Positions 1 to 10,309 of a stretch of 64,000 bases of DNA are shown piece after piece. Origin of the DNA: Terriglobia bacterium. Its GTDB lineage: Bacteria > Acidobacteriota > Terriglobia > Bryobacterales > Bryobacteraceae. The stretch spans positions 62,001 through 126,000 of the forward strand of contig JAJPHN010000032.1 in the NCBI GenBank assembly GCA_021325235.1, read 5' to 3'. Position 1 is the first letter of the stretch. Each line of letters begins with the position of its first letter. The notes under the pieces are model-generated. The model ran no database searches, was not told where the DNA came from, and saw nothing but the letters and a program-made list of their open reading frames with translations. A program made the position numbers and the translations under genes.

Positions 1-90
1 AAAGCCCTCGCGCTTGAGCAAAGCGGCTACGACAGAACTATCCACGCCGCCCGACATGGCGACCGCGATCGGCGTATCAGTAAGCGGCAA
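1..90 (-). CDS. mnmA: tRNA-specific 2-thiouridylase MnmA, N-terminal fragment cut by the window edge
   Basis: Only about the first 30 residues are present. Reading leftward they give AVAMSGGVDSSVVAALL, the PP-loop ATP-binding signature SGGVDSS of MnmA/TrmU. The enzyme uses ATP and a persulfide sulfur donor to make 2-thiouridine at position 34 of Lys, Glu and Gln tRNAs. The start is uncertain: a TTG at 90 gives a 14-bp overlap with the end of the upstream cysteine desulfurase gene, and an internal ATG at 57 lies inside the PP-loop and is too late. The overlap with a sulfur-donor gene supports MnmA over other PP-loop enzymes. Confidence 0.8.
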   Translation of the reverse strand, partial: MPLTDTPIAVAMSGGVDSSVVAALLKREGF

Positions 91-1231
91 GCTGCGGCCT
101 CCGCTCACGACTTTTGCGCAAACGCCTGACGATTCCGACTACAGCATCGGCCAGCTGATCCACATCGTGCAAAGTATTACTCCGGCCGAAGGAAAAACGG
201 ACGGAAGAACGCGCCTCGGCAGCGCTTCGTCCCATCGCGAGCAGGACGTGCGACGGCTCAATCGACCCGCTGCTGCAGGCCGAGCCGGTGGAAACAGCGA
301 AGCCGGCTGTATCGAGCGCGATCAGCATCGTCTCGCCCGAGATACCCCGGAACAGAACGTTGCTGGTATTCGGCAGGCGGTCCTCTGTATGCGCATTGAT
401 CTCGATATCGTCCAGTGTTTCGAGAAGCTGGCGCTCGAAGCGGTCGCGCAACGCACCGAGCTCATGCGCTGGATACTCAGCGAGCAGTTTGCAGGCACAA
501 GCGAACGCCATTACCCCGGGTACGCTCTCGGTTCCGGGCCGGCGTCCGCGTTCGTGCCGGCCCCCGAACTGAATCGCGCGGATCGGCGTGTCTTTGCGCA
601 CGAACAAGGCGCCGATGCCCTTCGGCCCGTAAATCTTGTGCGCGCTGATCGAGTACAGATCGACTCCGAGCCGTTCGAGATCCACGGGTATTTTCCCGAA
701 TGCCTGCACACCGTCCGAGTGGAGATAAATCTTCTGGCCGGCCGCGCGTCTGGCTCGCACGACTTCGGCGATTTCACCAATACGCTGTATCGCACCGGTC
801 TCGTTGTTGGCATGCATGACAGAAACCAGCACGGTCTCCTCGCGGATGGCGGCATCGATCTCGCCGGTTAAAGAGCCAGTAAAGGAGACATCGCATCCTT
901 CGCGAGCAAGCTGACGTACCGGCTCGAGCACGGCTGGATGCTCCATGGCCGTGGTTACCACGTGGCGCCGGCTCGACCGATCGCCGCAAGCGATTCCGAA
1001 GATTGCCAGATTGTTCGATTCCGTGCCGCCGCTGGTGAATACCAGCTCCTGCGCTGCACAATTCAGTACCCGCGCGATCGACAGGCGCGACTGCTCCAGC
1101 TGCTTGCGTGCGTCCTGGCCTGCGCGATGACTGCTTGAGGCATTCCCGGGCACTCCGCGTAGTGCCGCCGCGTAAACATCGGCCACCTCGGGCGCCACCG
1201 GCGTCGTCGCATTGTGATCAAAATAGCGCAA
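77..1231 (-). CDS. iscS: Cysteine desulfurase (IscS/NifS family)
   Basis: A 384-residue PLP enzyme of normal family length. It converts cysteine to alanine and leaves a persulfide on the enzyme for Fe-S clusters or tRNA thiolation. Visible signatures are the N-terminal YFDHNATTP, TSGGTESNN near residue 67, the SAHKIYGPKG segment with the PLP lysine K199, and the GSACSSGSIEPSHVL loop with the persulfide cysteine C319. The start is a TTG at 1231; no ATG or GTG lies in frame just upstream, and residues 2-10 already match the family start. It overlaps mnmA by about 14 bp, so its main client is probably MnmA. No IscU or IscR gene is adjacent. The gene diverges from the SAM hydrolase gene across about 60 bp. 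Confidence 0.95.
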   Translation of the reverse strand: MRYFDHNATTPVAPEVADVYAAALRGVPGNASSSHRAGQDARKQLEQSRLSIARVLNCAAQELVFTSGGTESNNLAIFGIACGDRSSRRHVVTTAMEHPAVLEPVRQLAREGCDVSFTGSLTGEIDAAIREETVLVSVMHANNETGAIQRIGEIAEVVRARRAAGQKIYLHSDGVQAFGKIPVDLERLGVDLYSISAHKIYGPKGIGALFVRKDTPIRAIQFGGRHERGRRPGTESVPGVMAFACACKLLAEYPAHELGALRDRFERQLLETLDDIEINAHTEDRLPNTSNVLFRGISGETMLIALDTAGFAVSTGSACSSGSIEPSHVLLAMGRSAAEARSSVRFSFGRSNTLHDVDQLADAVVGIVRRLRKSRERRPQLAAY

Positions 1232-1290
1232 GGAGTGAGTATGAAATCAGCCTGCTGGTAGAGCCGGCTCATCTACAATTTTACCAGCGC

Positions 1291-2088
1291 ATGGCATCTT
1301 CCATCCTCACGCTGATCACCGATTTCGGCGCGAAAGATCACTATGTCGGAACGATGAAGGGCGTCATCCTGAGCATTTTTCCCGACGCGCGGCTGGTTGA
1401 TATCACGCACGAAATCCCGCCTTTTTCCATTCACGAAGGCGCCTACGCCCTGGCACAATCGGTGCCGCATTTTCCCCCGGGAACGGTGCATCTGATCGTC
1501 GTCGATCCGGGAGTCGGAACCAGCCGCCGCGCGATTCTGGCGGAAGCCAACAAGCAATTCTTCATTGCGCCCGACAACGGCGTACTCAGCCTCGTGCTAC
1601 GCAGCTGCCGGACGTATCAAATTCGAGAGCTGACCAATCGCGCGTTGTGGCGACCGTCACTCTCCTCTACCTTTCATGGGCGCGACATCTTCGCCCCGGT
1701 TGCAGCCGTTATCGCCGGCGGCAAATCACAACCCGAAGATGCCGGACCGCTTATCGAGGATCCAATTTTTCTCCCGGATCTCGAGCCGCAGTTGCTCGCC
1801 GACGGTGCATGGCGAGGCGTTGTGCTCAGCGTCGATCACTTCGGGAACGTGATCACAAATTTCGCGCGCGACCGCTTCCTCGAAAACCTTCAAAACGGAT
1901 ACGCGCTCGCCACCGGTTCACACCTGGTCACGCGCTTTCACAAAACCTTCGGCGAGGCGCCGAGTCACGAAATTTTCGCTTACGCGGGTAGCTCAGGCTA
2001 TCTCGAAGTCGGCATAAATCAAGGGAGCGCAGCAGCTTCTCTTGGGCTGCGGGCGGGTGATCCCGTCCAGTTAGGCCGTTTCGGCTAG
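1291..2088 (+). CDS. S-adenosyl-L-methionine hydrolase (adenosine-forming), DUF62 family
   Basis: A 265-residue protein beginning MASSILTLITDFG. Members of this family attack SAM with hydroxide and release adenosine and methionine; relatives are the SAM-dependent chlorinases and fluorinases. Visible motifs are the N-terminal TDFG..D metal/ribose segment, VVDPGVGTSRR, FIAPDNGVLS, FHGRDIFAPVAA and DHFGNVITN, all in family order. The open frame extends upstream to 1108, but the ATG at 1291 starts exactly where homology begins. The next gene is also methionine/SAM related, which fits a link to SAM turnover. Confidence 0.9.
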   Translation: MASSILTLITDFGAKDHYVGTMKGVILSIFPDARLVDITHEIPPFSIHEGAYALAQSVPHFPPGTVHLIVVDPGVGTSRRAILAEANKQFFIAPDNGVLSLVLRSCRTYQIRELTNRALWRPSLSSTFHGRDIFAPVAAVIAGGKSQPEDAGPLIEDPIFLPDLEPQLLADGAWRGVVLSVDHFGNVITNFARDRFLENLQNGYALATGSHLVTRFHKTFGEAPSHEIFAYAGSSGYLEVGINQGSAAASLGLRAGDPVQLGRFG

Positions 2089-2142
2089 GGGTACAATTTA
2101 GGAAATCCAGTTCTCGGGCCGCTCGTTTCCTCGCATTTCCCT

Positions 2143-4029
<1,887 letters not shown>

Positions 4030-4088
4030 ACTATCCAAGTATTCGCGCATAATTCGAAAAACGGTCCGGCAACCGGGCCCGTTCTCTA

Positions 4089-4727
4089 GTGGCAACCGAC
4101 TTACTACAAATCGATCCGGCTCAACCAGATCAGGCCGCGGTGGATCGCGCGGCATATGAAATCCGTCGAGGCCGGGTAATCGGCGTACCTACCGACGCAC
4201 TCTATGTGCTCGTGGCAGATCCGTTTAACCTGCAGGCGGTGGGCAAGGTCTTTGCAAGTAAGGCGCGCGAGGCGGTCCGCTCGCTTCCCCTGGCTGTTTC
4301 CGATGTGCTGATGGCCGAAGATCTCGCGAAGGAACTAAACAGCCGTTTCTATATCCTGGCCCGGCACTTCTGGCCCGGTCCCCTCACCATGATCGTGCCC
4401 GCTGCTGCGAAAGTGCCGCTAAAGGTGACCGGCAACACCGGACGCCTTGCCATGCGCCAGGCAAAATCGCCGATTCTCGACGCTCTGATGGAGAAGATGG
4501 GGCAGCCCCTGATTGCCACCAGCGCCAACCTGTCCGGAAAACCCACCATCTCGAGCGGTATCGATCTGTTTGCCGAGATGGACGGCAGCGTGAGCCTGGT
4601 GCTCGACGGAGGGCTTTGCACCGGCCCGGGCTCGACAACCATCGACATCACCGAACCCTACTGGCGGGTTATCAAAGAAGGCGCCATTTCAGAACGCGAA
4701 ATCGCGGAGCGACTGCAGGCTAACTGA
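4089..4727 (+). CDS. L-threonylcarbamoyladenylate synthase (TsaC/Sua5/YciO family)
   Basis: A 212-residue YrdC-fold protein. It is predicted to make threonylcarbamoyl-AMP from threonine, bicarbonate and ATP for the t6A modification of ANN-decoding tRNAs. Evidence is GVPTDALYVLVADP near residue 32, SKAREAVRSLPLAV, the HFWPGPLTMIVPA segment, the nucleotide-site MRQAKSP, ATSANLSGKP near residue 140 and STTIDITEPYWRVIKEG. Like YciO proteins it is short and lacks the C-terminal Sua5 domain, so true TsaC activity is probable but not proven. The start is a GTG at 4089; the first residues before AAYEIRRGRVIGVPTDAL fit the family. Confidence 0.88.
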   Translation: MATDLLQIDPAQPDQAAVDRAAYEIRRGRVIGVPTDALYVLVADPFNLQAVGKVFASKAREAVRSLPLAVSDVLMAEDLAKELNSRFYILARHFWPGPLTMIVPAAAKVPLKVTGNTGRLAMRQAKSPILDALMEKMGQPLIATSANLSGKPTISSGIDLFAEMDGSVSLVLDGGLCTGPGSTTIDITEPYWRVIKEGAISEREIAERLQAN

Positions 4728-4771
4728 CCGACGCGGCTCGCTGCACGCACCCGCTTCGGTCGCTACCATGC

Positions 4772-4788
4772 TGGCGGCAAAGCCGCCA
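4772..4788. other. Short perfect hairpin in the intergenic gap after the TsaC-like gene
   Basis: TGGCGGC, a three-base AAA loop, then GCCGCCA: a perfect 7-bp stem in the 154-bp gap between 4728 and 4881. No run of T follows it, so it is not a classical intrinsic terminator. It may be a transcript-end stabiliser or chance. Confidence 0.3.
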
Positions 4789-4881
4789 ACTGCATCTGCA
4801 CCGAGTCCTGTTCGCAGAAAGATAAGCTCACGTGCGAAGGTCGCGGGAACTTTTCACCTACTTAGATGCTTCTAAAGCTAC

Positions 4882-6930
4882 ATGAAGCTAGGGGCATTGT
4901 TTCTATCGATTGTGATGGTGGCGTGGTGCGCGGTCGATGTGCCGGTGCGGCGCGTGGTGCTGTACAAGCACGGAGTAGCTTACTTTGAGCGGAGCGGATC
5001 GATACCGGCCGGCGAAGAAGCGCGGCTCGATTTCAAGACCGCAGAGATGAACGACGTGCTGAAGTCGTTCACGGTTTCCGATGCGACGGGCAACCGGCTG
5101 AGCGGTGTTCGGTACGACGCCAATGAGCCGATCGATCAGCAGCTGGCGAAGTTTCCGTTTCGAATTGGGGAGAGCCAGTCAGTAACGGTGTTCCTCGACA
5201 ACATTAAAGGCGCAGAACTGGAGCTGAAGCGCGGGGATCAGAGAATTACCGGAACGATCATGGGGGCGCGCGTGGTGCAGGCGCAGAGTCCGACGGAGCA
5301 ATTGACAATGCTGCTTGCTTCGGGGGAGATCGAGAATTTCGATCTCGGCAGCGTGGCCTCGTTCCGGCTGACGGATGCGGCGCTCGAGGATCAGCTGAAG
5401 CGGTATCTGGCGGCAATGGCGCGCTCGAAATCGGCGGACAAGCGGAGTTTGTATCTGGATTTTGCGAGCAGGGGCGCCAAGGATCTGAGCGTGTCGTATG
5501 TGGCGCCGTCGGCGATCTGGAAATCGTCGTACCGGCTGGCGTTGAAGGGCGATGCCTCGCAGCTCGAGGGCTGGGCCATCGTGGATAACACGACCGATGA
5601 GGACTGGGTGAATGTGAATCTGAGCGTAGTGTCGGGGCGCCCGATTTCGTTCATCAGCTTGCTCGATACCCCGCATTTCGGGAACCGGCAGGTGGCGGAA
5701 TTGCCCGAAGATCGCGCGGCGGGGCCGGTAGTGTACGGGGGCGCGATCGATACTCGGCAGTACGTTGCGAATCAGCTGGTTACGCCGGGGCAGGGTACGG
5801 GGTATCCATCGGGTGTGGCGGGCGGAATGCTGGGCGGCGTTCCGGGTGCATCACCACAAGCACCGCCGCCGCCTCCGGCACAGGCGCCAGTAGGGTCGGT
5901 GGCGCAGAGCGTGGAGGTGCAGGCGTCATCCAATGGCTTTCTGGGCAGCACGGTGGAAGGCGCGACGGGTGAGACGATCGGCGAGCTCTTTGAATACGAT
6001 TTTGCGACGCCGGTGACGATTCGCAAGAACGAGTCGGCGATGCTGCCCTTTCTCCAGACGCGTGTAGCTGCACGCAAATTGCTGATCTATAACAATACGT
6101 CCAGCGAGCATCCGGTGAACGCGGTGGAACTGGCGAATGAGACAGGCAAGACGCTGGATGGCGGTCCGGTGACCGTCTATGACGAGGGCGCGTATGCGGG
6201 CGAGGCGCTGTTTGAGACGGTGAAGACCGGCGATAAACGGCTGCTGGGCTACGCGGTGGATTACGGCACGCGCATTTCGACGACGTTTGACAGCGGAGAG
6301 GAGCAACTGCAGCGCGTGCACGTGCGGGACGGCAATCTGGAGCTGGAATATGCGACGCGGCAGACGGCGGCTTACACGATTCGCAATGTGGATGCGAAAG
6401 CAAAGACGCTGCTGATTGAGGAAACGGTGCAGGAGAACCAGAAGCTGCTCGCGCCGAAGCCGAGCGAGCGCACGGCGAAAGCCTACCGCTTTGAGATCCG
6501 GCTCGGAGCGCACGAGACGCGGGAGCTGAAGGTGGAGCACGAGCTGGCCACCGAGAACGTGACGGTGATCGCGAACGCCACGCCGGATTTCCTGCTTGAG
6601 GTGACGAATGCCGAGATTGGAGAGAGTGCGCGGCGGCAACTGCGGCAGATTGCGGAGCTGAAGCAGCGGATTGTGGATGCGCAGTCGGAGGTGACGGCGC
6701 TCAGAAGCCGGCAGGGAGAGCTCAGCACGGATCAGACGCGTTTGCGAATGAATATCGACAGTCTGAACCGGGTGAAGGGCGAAGAGCAGCAGGTGCGGGA
6801 TTACTCGTCACAGCTGGCGGCGAACGAGGCGGAGTTGCGGAAGCTCACGGGCCAAATCTCGGACGCTGAGAATCGGAAAGCGGCCTTGGAAAAAACGCTG
6901 AGGGATTCGATTGGGAAGCTGCGATTTTAA
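4882..6930 (+). CDS. Exported DUF4139-type protein with C-terminal coiled coil
   Basis: A 682-residue protein with a short Sec signal (MKLGALFLSIVMVAWCAV). The N-terminal region (VRRVVLYKHGVAYFERSG) and the central segments on both sides of a proline-rich linker resemble secreted DUF4139-family proteins related to the MuiA family, whose biochemical role is unknown to me. Residues about 305-335 are a Gly/Pro/Ala-rich low-complexity linker rich in PPPPPA. Residues about 580-675 are a predicted coiled coil (heptad-rich, many E, Q, R, L), ending at ...DSIGKLRF. It stands alone, with 154 bp before it and 75 bp after it. A surface or periplasmic structural role is only a guess. Confidence 0.75.
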   Translation: MKLGALFLSIVMVAWCAVDVPVRRVVLYKHGVAYFERSGSIPAGEEARLDFKTAEMNDVLKSFTVSDATGNRLSGVRYDANEPIDQQLAKFPFRIGESQSVTVFLDNIKGAELELKRGDQRITGTIMGARVVQAQSPTEQLTMLLASGEIENFDLGSVASFRLTDAALEDQLKRYLAAMARSKSADKRSLYLDFASRGAKDLSVSYVAPSAIWKSSYRLALKGDASQLEGWAIVDNTTDEDWVNVNLSVVSGRPISFISLLDTPHFGNRQVAELPEDRAAGPVVYGGAIDTRQYVANQLVTPGQGTGYPSGVAGGMLGGVPGASPQAPPPPPAQAPVGSVAQSVEVQASSNGFLGSTVEGATGETIGELFEYDFATPVTIRKNESAMLPFLQTRVAARKLLIYNNTSSEHPVNAVELANETGKTLDGGPVTVYDEGAYAGEALFETVKTGDKRLLGYAVDYGTRISTTFDSGEEQLQRVHVRDGNLELEYATRQTAAYTIRNVDAKAKTLLIEETVQENQKLLAPKPSERTAKAYRFEIRLGAHETRELKVEHELATENVTVIANATPDFLLEVTNAEIGESARRQLRQIAELKQRIVDAQSEVTALRSRQGELSTDQTRLRMNIDSLNRVKGEEQQVRDYSSQLAANEAELRKLTGQISDAENRKAALEKTLRDSIGKLRF

Positions 6931-7005
6931 GCTCGCTCAGGCTTCCGCGTCCGTTTCAAGGCTCGTGCGAAACGTTTTGGTTTGGCAAACGGTCCCTGTT
7001 GATGG

Positions 7006-8271
7006 ATGCCGCAGGATGAAGCCGAACAGCAGCCGGGCGTGGCGCGGCGGCGGCTGCTGACGGGTACGGCGAGCTATCTTGCAACTGCCATGTTGAACCC
7101 AGCGCACGCTCAGGAACTACCGAGCGCCGAGAAGGCCCCGCGCAATCAGAGCAGGACGGACCCCGGACCGGAGAACCGCGAGCTGCAGGCGGCGAGCCCG
7201 AATGCTTTCCTACCGCCGGAGACAGATCACGGCGAAGTGCAGACGTTCTGGAACTCGTTTTCTTCGGCGCACCGGCGGATACAGGAGGGCGGCTGGTCGC
7301 GGCAGGTAACGGTCGAGGATTTCCCCATCTCGAAGGACATCGCGGGTGTGAACATGCGGCTCACGGCGGGCGGCATTCGCGAACTGCACTGGCATAATGC
7401 GGCGGAATGGGCGCTGATGCTCACGGGCCGCGCGCGCATTACGGCGATCGATGACGAGGGGCGGAGTTTTGTGAAGGATGTCGGGGTAAACGACCTGTGG
7501 TTCTTTCCGACGGGCACGCCGCATTCGATTCAGGGACTCGCGCCCGATGGCTGCGAATTTCTACTTGTGTTCGATGACGGGAAATTTTCGGAAGGCAACA
7601 CGACGCTGATCTCGGACTGGGCACGGCATACGCCGCGCGAAGTACTGGCGAAGAATTTTGGGGTGCCCGAGAGCGAGATTGCGCCGGTGTACACGGTGCC
7701 GCCGGAGGGTCATTATATTTTTCAGCAAGCAGTGCCGCCGGCGCTCGAAGAAGATCAGCGCGCGGCGGCGGGATCGAAGCCGCTTTCTCCGGTAGCGTTC
7801 GATTTTGCGATGCACGCGATGGAGCCGACGTATAAGACGAAGTCGGGCGAAGTGCGGGTGATCGATTCGCGCAATTTCCCGGTTTCGACGACGATTGCGG
7901 CGGCGCATGTGGTGGTGAAGCCGGGCGGCCTGCGCGAGCTGCACTGGCACCAGAACGCGGATGAGTGGCAGTATTACGTGCAGGGTCGCGGCCGGATGAC
8001 GGTCTTCTTCAACGGCGGCAAAGCGCGCACGCAGGATTTCAATGCGGGCGATGTGGGGTATGTGCCGCGCACATTCGGGCATTACATCGAGAACACCGGC
8101 AACACGGACCTGATCTTTCTCGAGATGTTCAAGGCGCCGCGGTTTGAAGATCTGTCGCTCTCGGACTGGATTTCGCACACGCCGCCGGAGCTGGTGATGC
8201 AGCATCTGAAAATCAGCCGCGAGACGCTGGCGCGTATACCGAAGCGGAAATTGCCGGTTGTGCCGGCGTAG
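7006..8271 (+). CDS. oxdC: Bicupin oxalate decarboxylase family protein with Tat-like signal
   Basis: A 421-residue two-cupin protein. Both metal sites look intact: HWH...E with later H in cupin 1 (ELHWHNAAEW, GTPHSIQG, about residues 127-170) and again in cupin 2 (ELHWHQNADEW, FGHYIENTG, about residues 312-355). The family uses Mn to split oxalate into formate and CO2. The active-site lid reads FSEGNTT where Bacillus OxdC, from memory, reads FSENSTF, so the glutamate thought to favour decarboxylation is kept but the loop is altered. The N-terminus has ARRRLLTG followed by a hydrophobic stretch ending near AHAQ, which suggests Tat export of the folded metalloprotein. The next gene follows after 21 bp. 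Confidence 0.88.
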   Translation: MPQDEAEQQPGVARRRLLTGTASYLATAMLNPAHAQELPSAEKAPRNQSRTDPGPENRELQAASPNAFLPPETDHGEVQTFWNSFSSAHRRIQEGGWSRQVTVEDFPISKDIAGVNMRLTAGGIRELHWHNAAEWALMLTGRARITAIDDEGRSFVKDVGVNDLWFFPTGTPHSIQGLAPDGCEFLLVFDDGKFSEGNTTLISDWARHTPREVLAKNFGVPESEIAPVYTVPPEGHYIFQQAVPPALEEDQRAAAGSKPLSPVAFDFAMHAMEPTYKTKSGEVRVIDSRNFPVSTTIAAAHVVVKPGGLRELHWHQNADEWQYYVQGRGRMTVFFNGGKARTQDFNAGDVGYVPRTFGHYIENTGNTDLIFLEMFKAPRFEDLSLSDWISHTPPELVMQHLKISRETLARIPKRKLPVVPA

Positions 8272-8292
8272 CTGGTTATAGAATGTTGGCCA

Positions 8293-9654
8293 ATGATTGA
8301 CCGACGGCGATTCGTGGCATCACTGGCCGGCGCGCTGGGCCTTGCCTTCTGGGACGACCAGACACTCGATGCGATCACTGGCAACGTTAACAGCAATTCG
8401 AAGCCATCCGAGCTGAAGATCACCGACCTGCGCGTGGCGACGATTACGCATGCGCCGATGCGCGATCCGATCCTTCGCATCGACACCAATCAGGGGATCT
8501 ACGGATTGGGCGAAGTGCGGGATGGCGCGAGCCCGACCTATGCGCTGATGCTCAAGAGCCGCATTCTGGGTGAGAACCCGTGCAATGTGGACAAGATTTT
8601 TCGCAAGATTCGGCAGTTCGGCGGAGAGTCGCGGCAGGCGGGGGGAGTGTGCGGGATCGAGATGGCGTTGTGGGATTTGGCGGGCAAGGCGTATAACGTG
8701 CCGGTGTACCAGATGCTGGGCGGCAAGTTTCGCGATAAGATTCGCTGCTATGCCGATACGACGGAATCGGACGATCCGCATATCTACGGCGACCGGCTGA
8801 AGAAGCGTAAAGAGCAGGGCTTCACGTGGCTGAAGATGGATCTGGGCATTGACCTGATGAAGGACAAGCCGGGGATGATCACGCGGCCCGAGGGCGTCTT
8901 GATTACGCAGGGAGCGGATACGCCGCACATGTTCACCGGAATCGAGCTGACGCCTAAGGGCATCGAGACGATGGCGAATTTCGTGTCGGTGGTGCGGGAT
9001 TATGTCGGCTACGATGTGCCGCTTTCGTGCGACCACTTTGGGCATATCGGCGTGAATTCGTGCATTCGGCTGGGCAAGGCGCTCGAGCAGTACAACGTGG
9101 CGTGGCTGGAAGACATGGTGCCGTGGCAATATCCGGCGCTGCTCAAAGAGATCAAGCAGGCGGTGAATATTCCACTGTGCACCGGCGAGGATATTTATTT
9201 GAAGGAAGGCTTCGTCAATTTAGCCGAGCAGCATGCGGTCGACATTCTGCATCCCGATCTGGCGACATCGGGCGGAATTCTCGAAACCAAGAAGATCGGC
9301 GACGCGATTGAGCAGTATGGCATTCCGATGGCGATGCATTTTGCGGGATCGCCTGTGTCCTGCATGGCGAACGTGCACTGCGCAGCGGCGACGAACAATT
9401 TTCTGGTGCTCGAGAACCATTCGGTGGACGTGCCCTGGTGGAGCGATCTGGTGGAAGGCGTGGAGAAGCCGATTGTGAACCACGGGTTCATCGCCGTGCC
9501 GGACGCACCCGGCCTGGGCGTGACACTGAATGAGGCGGAAGTGAAGAAGCATCTGGACGGCGGCTATTTCGATCCGACCGATGAATGGAATAAAGAGCGC
9601 TCGCACGACCGGCTCTGGAGCATGACAGTGCGGGGCACACCGCCGCGGACCTGA
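8293..9654 (+). CDS. Mandelate racemase/muconate lactonizing (enolase) superfamily enzyme with Tat-like signal
   Basis: A 453-residue enolase-superfamily protein. It has an N-terminal capping domain (residues about 38-150), then a barrel with FTWLKMDLG, metal ligand candidates in SCDHFGHIG, WLEDMVPW and CTGEDIY, and a possible catalytic His in MAMHFAGSP. This pattern fits sugar-acid dehydratases of the mannonate/galactonate type, but the substrate is not determined. The first residues MIDRRRFVASLAGALGLAFW form a good twin-arginine signal, which is unusual because most relatives are cytosolic. The gene follows the bicupin gene by 21 bp and ends just before a convergent nitroreductase gene, so the two form a likely operon for acid-sugar or oxalate metabolism. 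Confidence 0.85.
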   Translation: MIDRRRFVASLAGALGLAFWDDQTLDAITGNVNSNSKPSELKITDLRVATITHAPMRDPILRIDTNQGIYGLGEVRDGASPTYALMLKSRILGENPCNVDKIFRKIRQFGGESRQAGGVCGIEMALWDLAGKAYNVPVYQMLGGKFRDKIRCYADTTESDDPHIYGDRLKKRKEQGFTWLKMDLGIDLMKDKPGMITRPEGVLITQGADTPHMFTGIELTPKGIETMANFVSVVRDYVGYDVPLSCDHFGHIGVNSCIRLGKALEQYNVAWLEDMVPWQYPALLKEIKQAVNIPLCTGEDIYLKEGFVNLAEQHAVDILHPDLATSGGILETKKIGDAIEQYGIPMAMHFAGSPVSCMANVHCAAATNNFLVLENHSVDVPWWSDLVEGVEKPIVNHGFIAVPDAPGLGVTLNEAEVKKHLDGGYFDPTDEWNKERSHDRLWSMTVRGTPPRT

Positions 9655-9661
9655 AGGTCCT

Positions 9662-10273
9662 TTATAGCTCCAGCGGGGTGTCCCAGGTGCCATTGAACGT
9701 GATTTCGCTGAGCGGCTTGCGGGTGCGCGGCGTGCGCTCGCGCTCGCGGTAGGGCTCGTCGAGTTTGTCCGGCGAATCGAGGTAGCCGATGGCGACTGCG
9801 GCAACGGGATCGTAGCCTTCCGGGATCTTGAGTGCGGTACGAGCGCGCTCTGGATCGAAACCGGCCATACCGTGGGCGTGCAGTCCGAGCGCCGTGGCTT
9901 GCAGGAAGATGTGCGCGAGGGCGGCGCCGGTGTCGTGCCAGGCGTGGCGGTTTGGTTTGCCCTCCTTGGTATCGCGTTTGGCGACGGTGAGCAGCAAGAC
10001 GGGCGCGGACTTGGCCCATTTCTGATTGCCGGGCAGCAGGACGCCCAGCATTTTTTCAAAGAGCTGCGGATCCGACTTGCGCGCGACGATAAAGCGCCAG
10101 GGCTGCTCGTTACCGGAGGAGGCGGCCCAGCGCGCGGCTTCAAAGATTAGCTTCAAATCGCCATCGGACACGGGGCGATCGGAAAAAGAACGCGGGCTCC
10201 AGCGGGCGCGAATCAGCTTGTGCACTTCGGGCGAAGTATCGGCGCGCTTTTCAACAGGCGGTTCCTCAATCAT
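9662..10273 (-). CDS. Nitroreductase family FMN-dependent oxidoreductase
   Basis: About 203 residues. RARWSPRSFSDRPV near the N-terminus is the family FMN-contact segment, AASSGNEQPWRFIVA is the second signature, and GAALAHIFLQATALGLHAHGMAGF fits the dimer-interface helix. Such enzymes use NAD(P)H to reduce quinones, nitro compounds or enones; the substrate here is unknown. ATG 10273 is preferred, with a GTG one codon upstream as an alternative. Its 3' end lies 7 bp from the convergent enolase-family gene. No signal peptide is seen. Confidence 0.9.
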   Translation of the reverse strand: MIEEPPVEKRADTSPEVHKLIRARWSPRSFSDRPVSDGDLKLIFEAARWAASSGNEQPWRFIVARKSDPQLFEKMLGVLLPGNQKWAKSAPVLLLTVAKRDTKEGKPNRHAWHDTGAALAHIFLQATALGLHAHGMAGFDPERARTALKIPEGYDPVAAVAIGYLDSPDKLDEPYRERERTPRTRKPLSEITFNGTWDTPLEL

Positions 10274-10309
10274 CACTTCTGTTGATGATCGAGGAACGCG
10301 ATTCGATGC

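Noticed and set aside
2089-2142. SAM or cobalamin riboswitch upstream of the methyltransferase fusion
   Set aside because: Only 54 bp are available, too short for a known riboswitch of these classes, and no conserved stems are visible.
4772-4788. Hairpin as an intrinsic terminator
   Set aside because: The 7-bp stem is perfect, but no T-run follows on either strand; it is kept only as a low-confidence structure.
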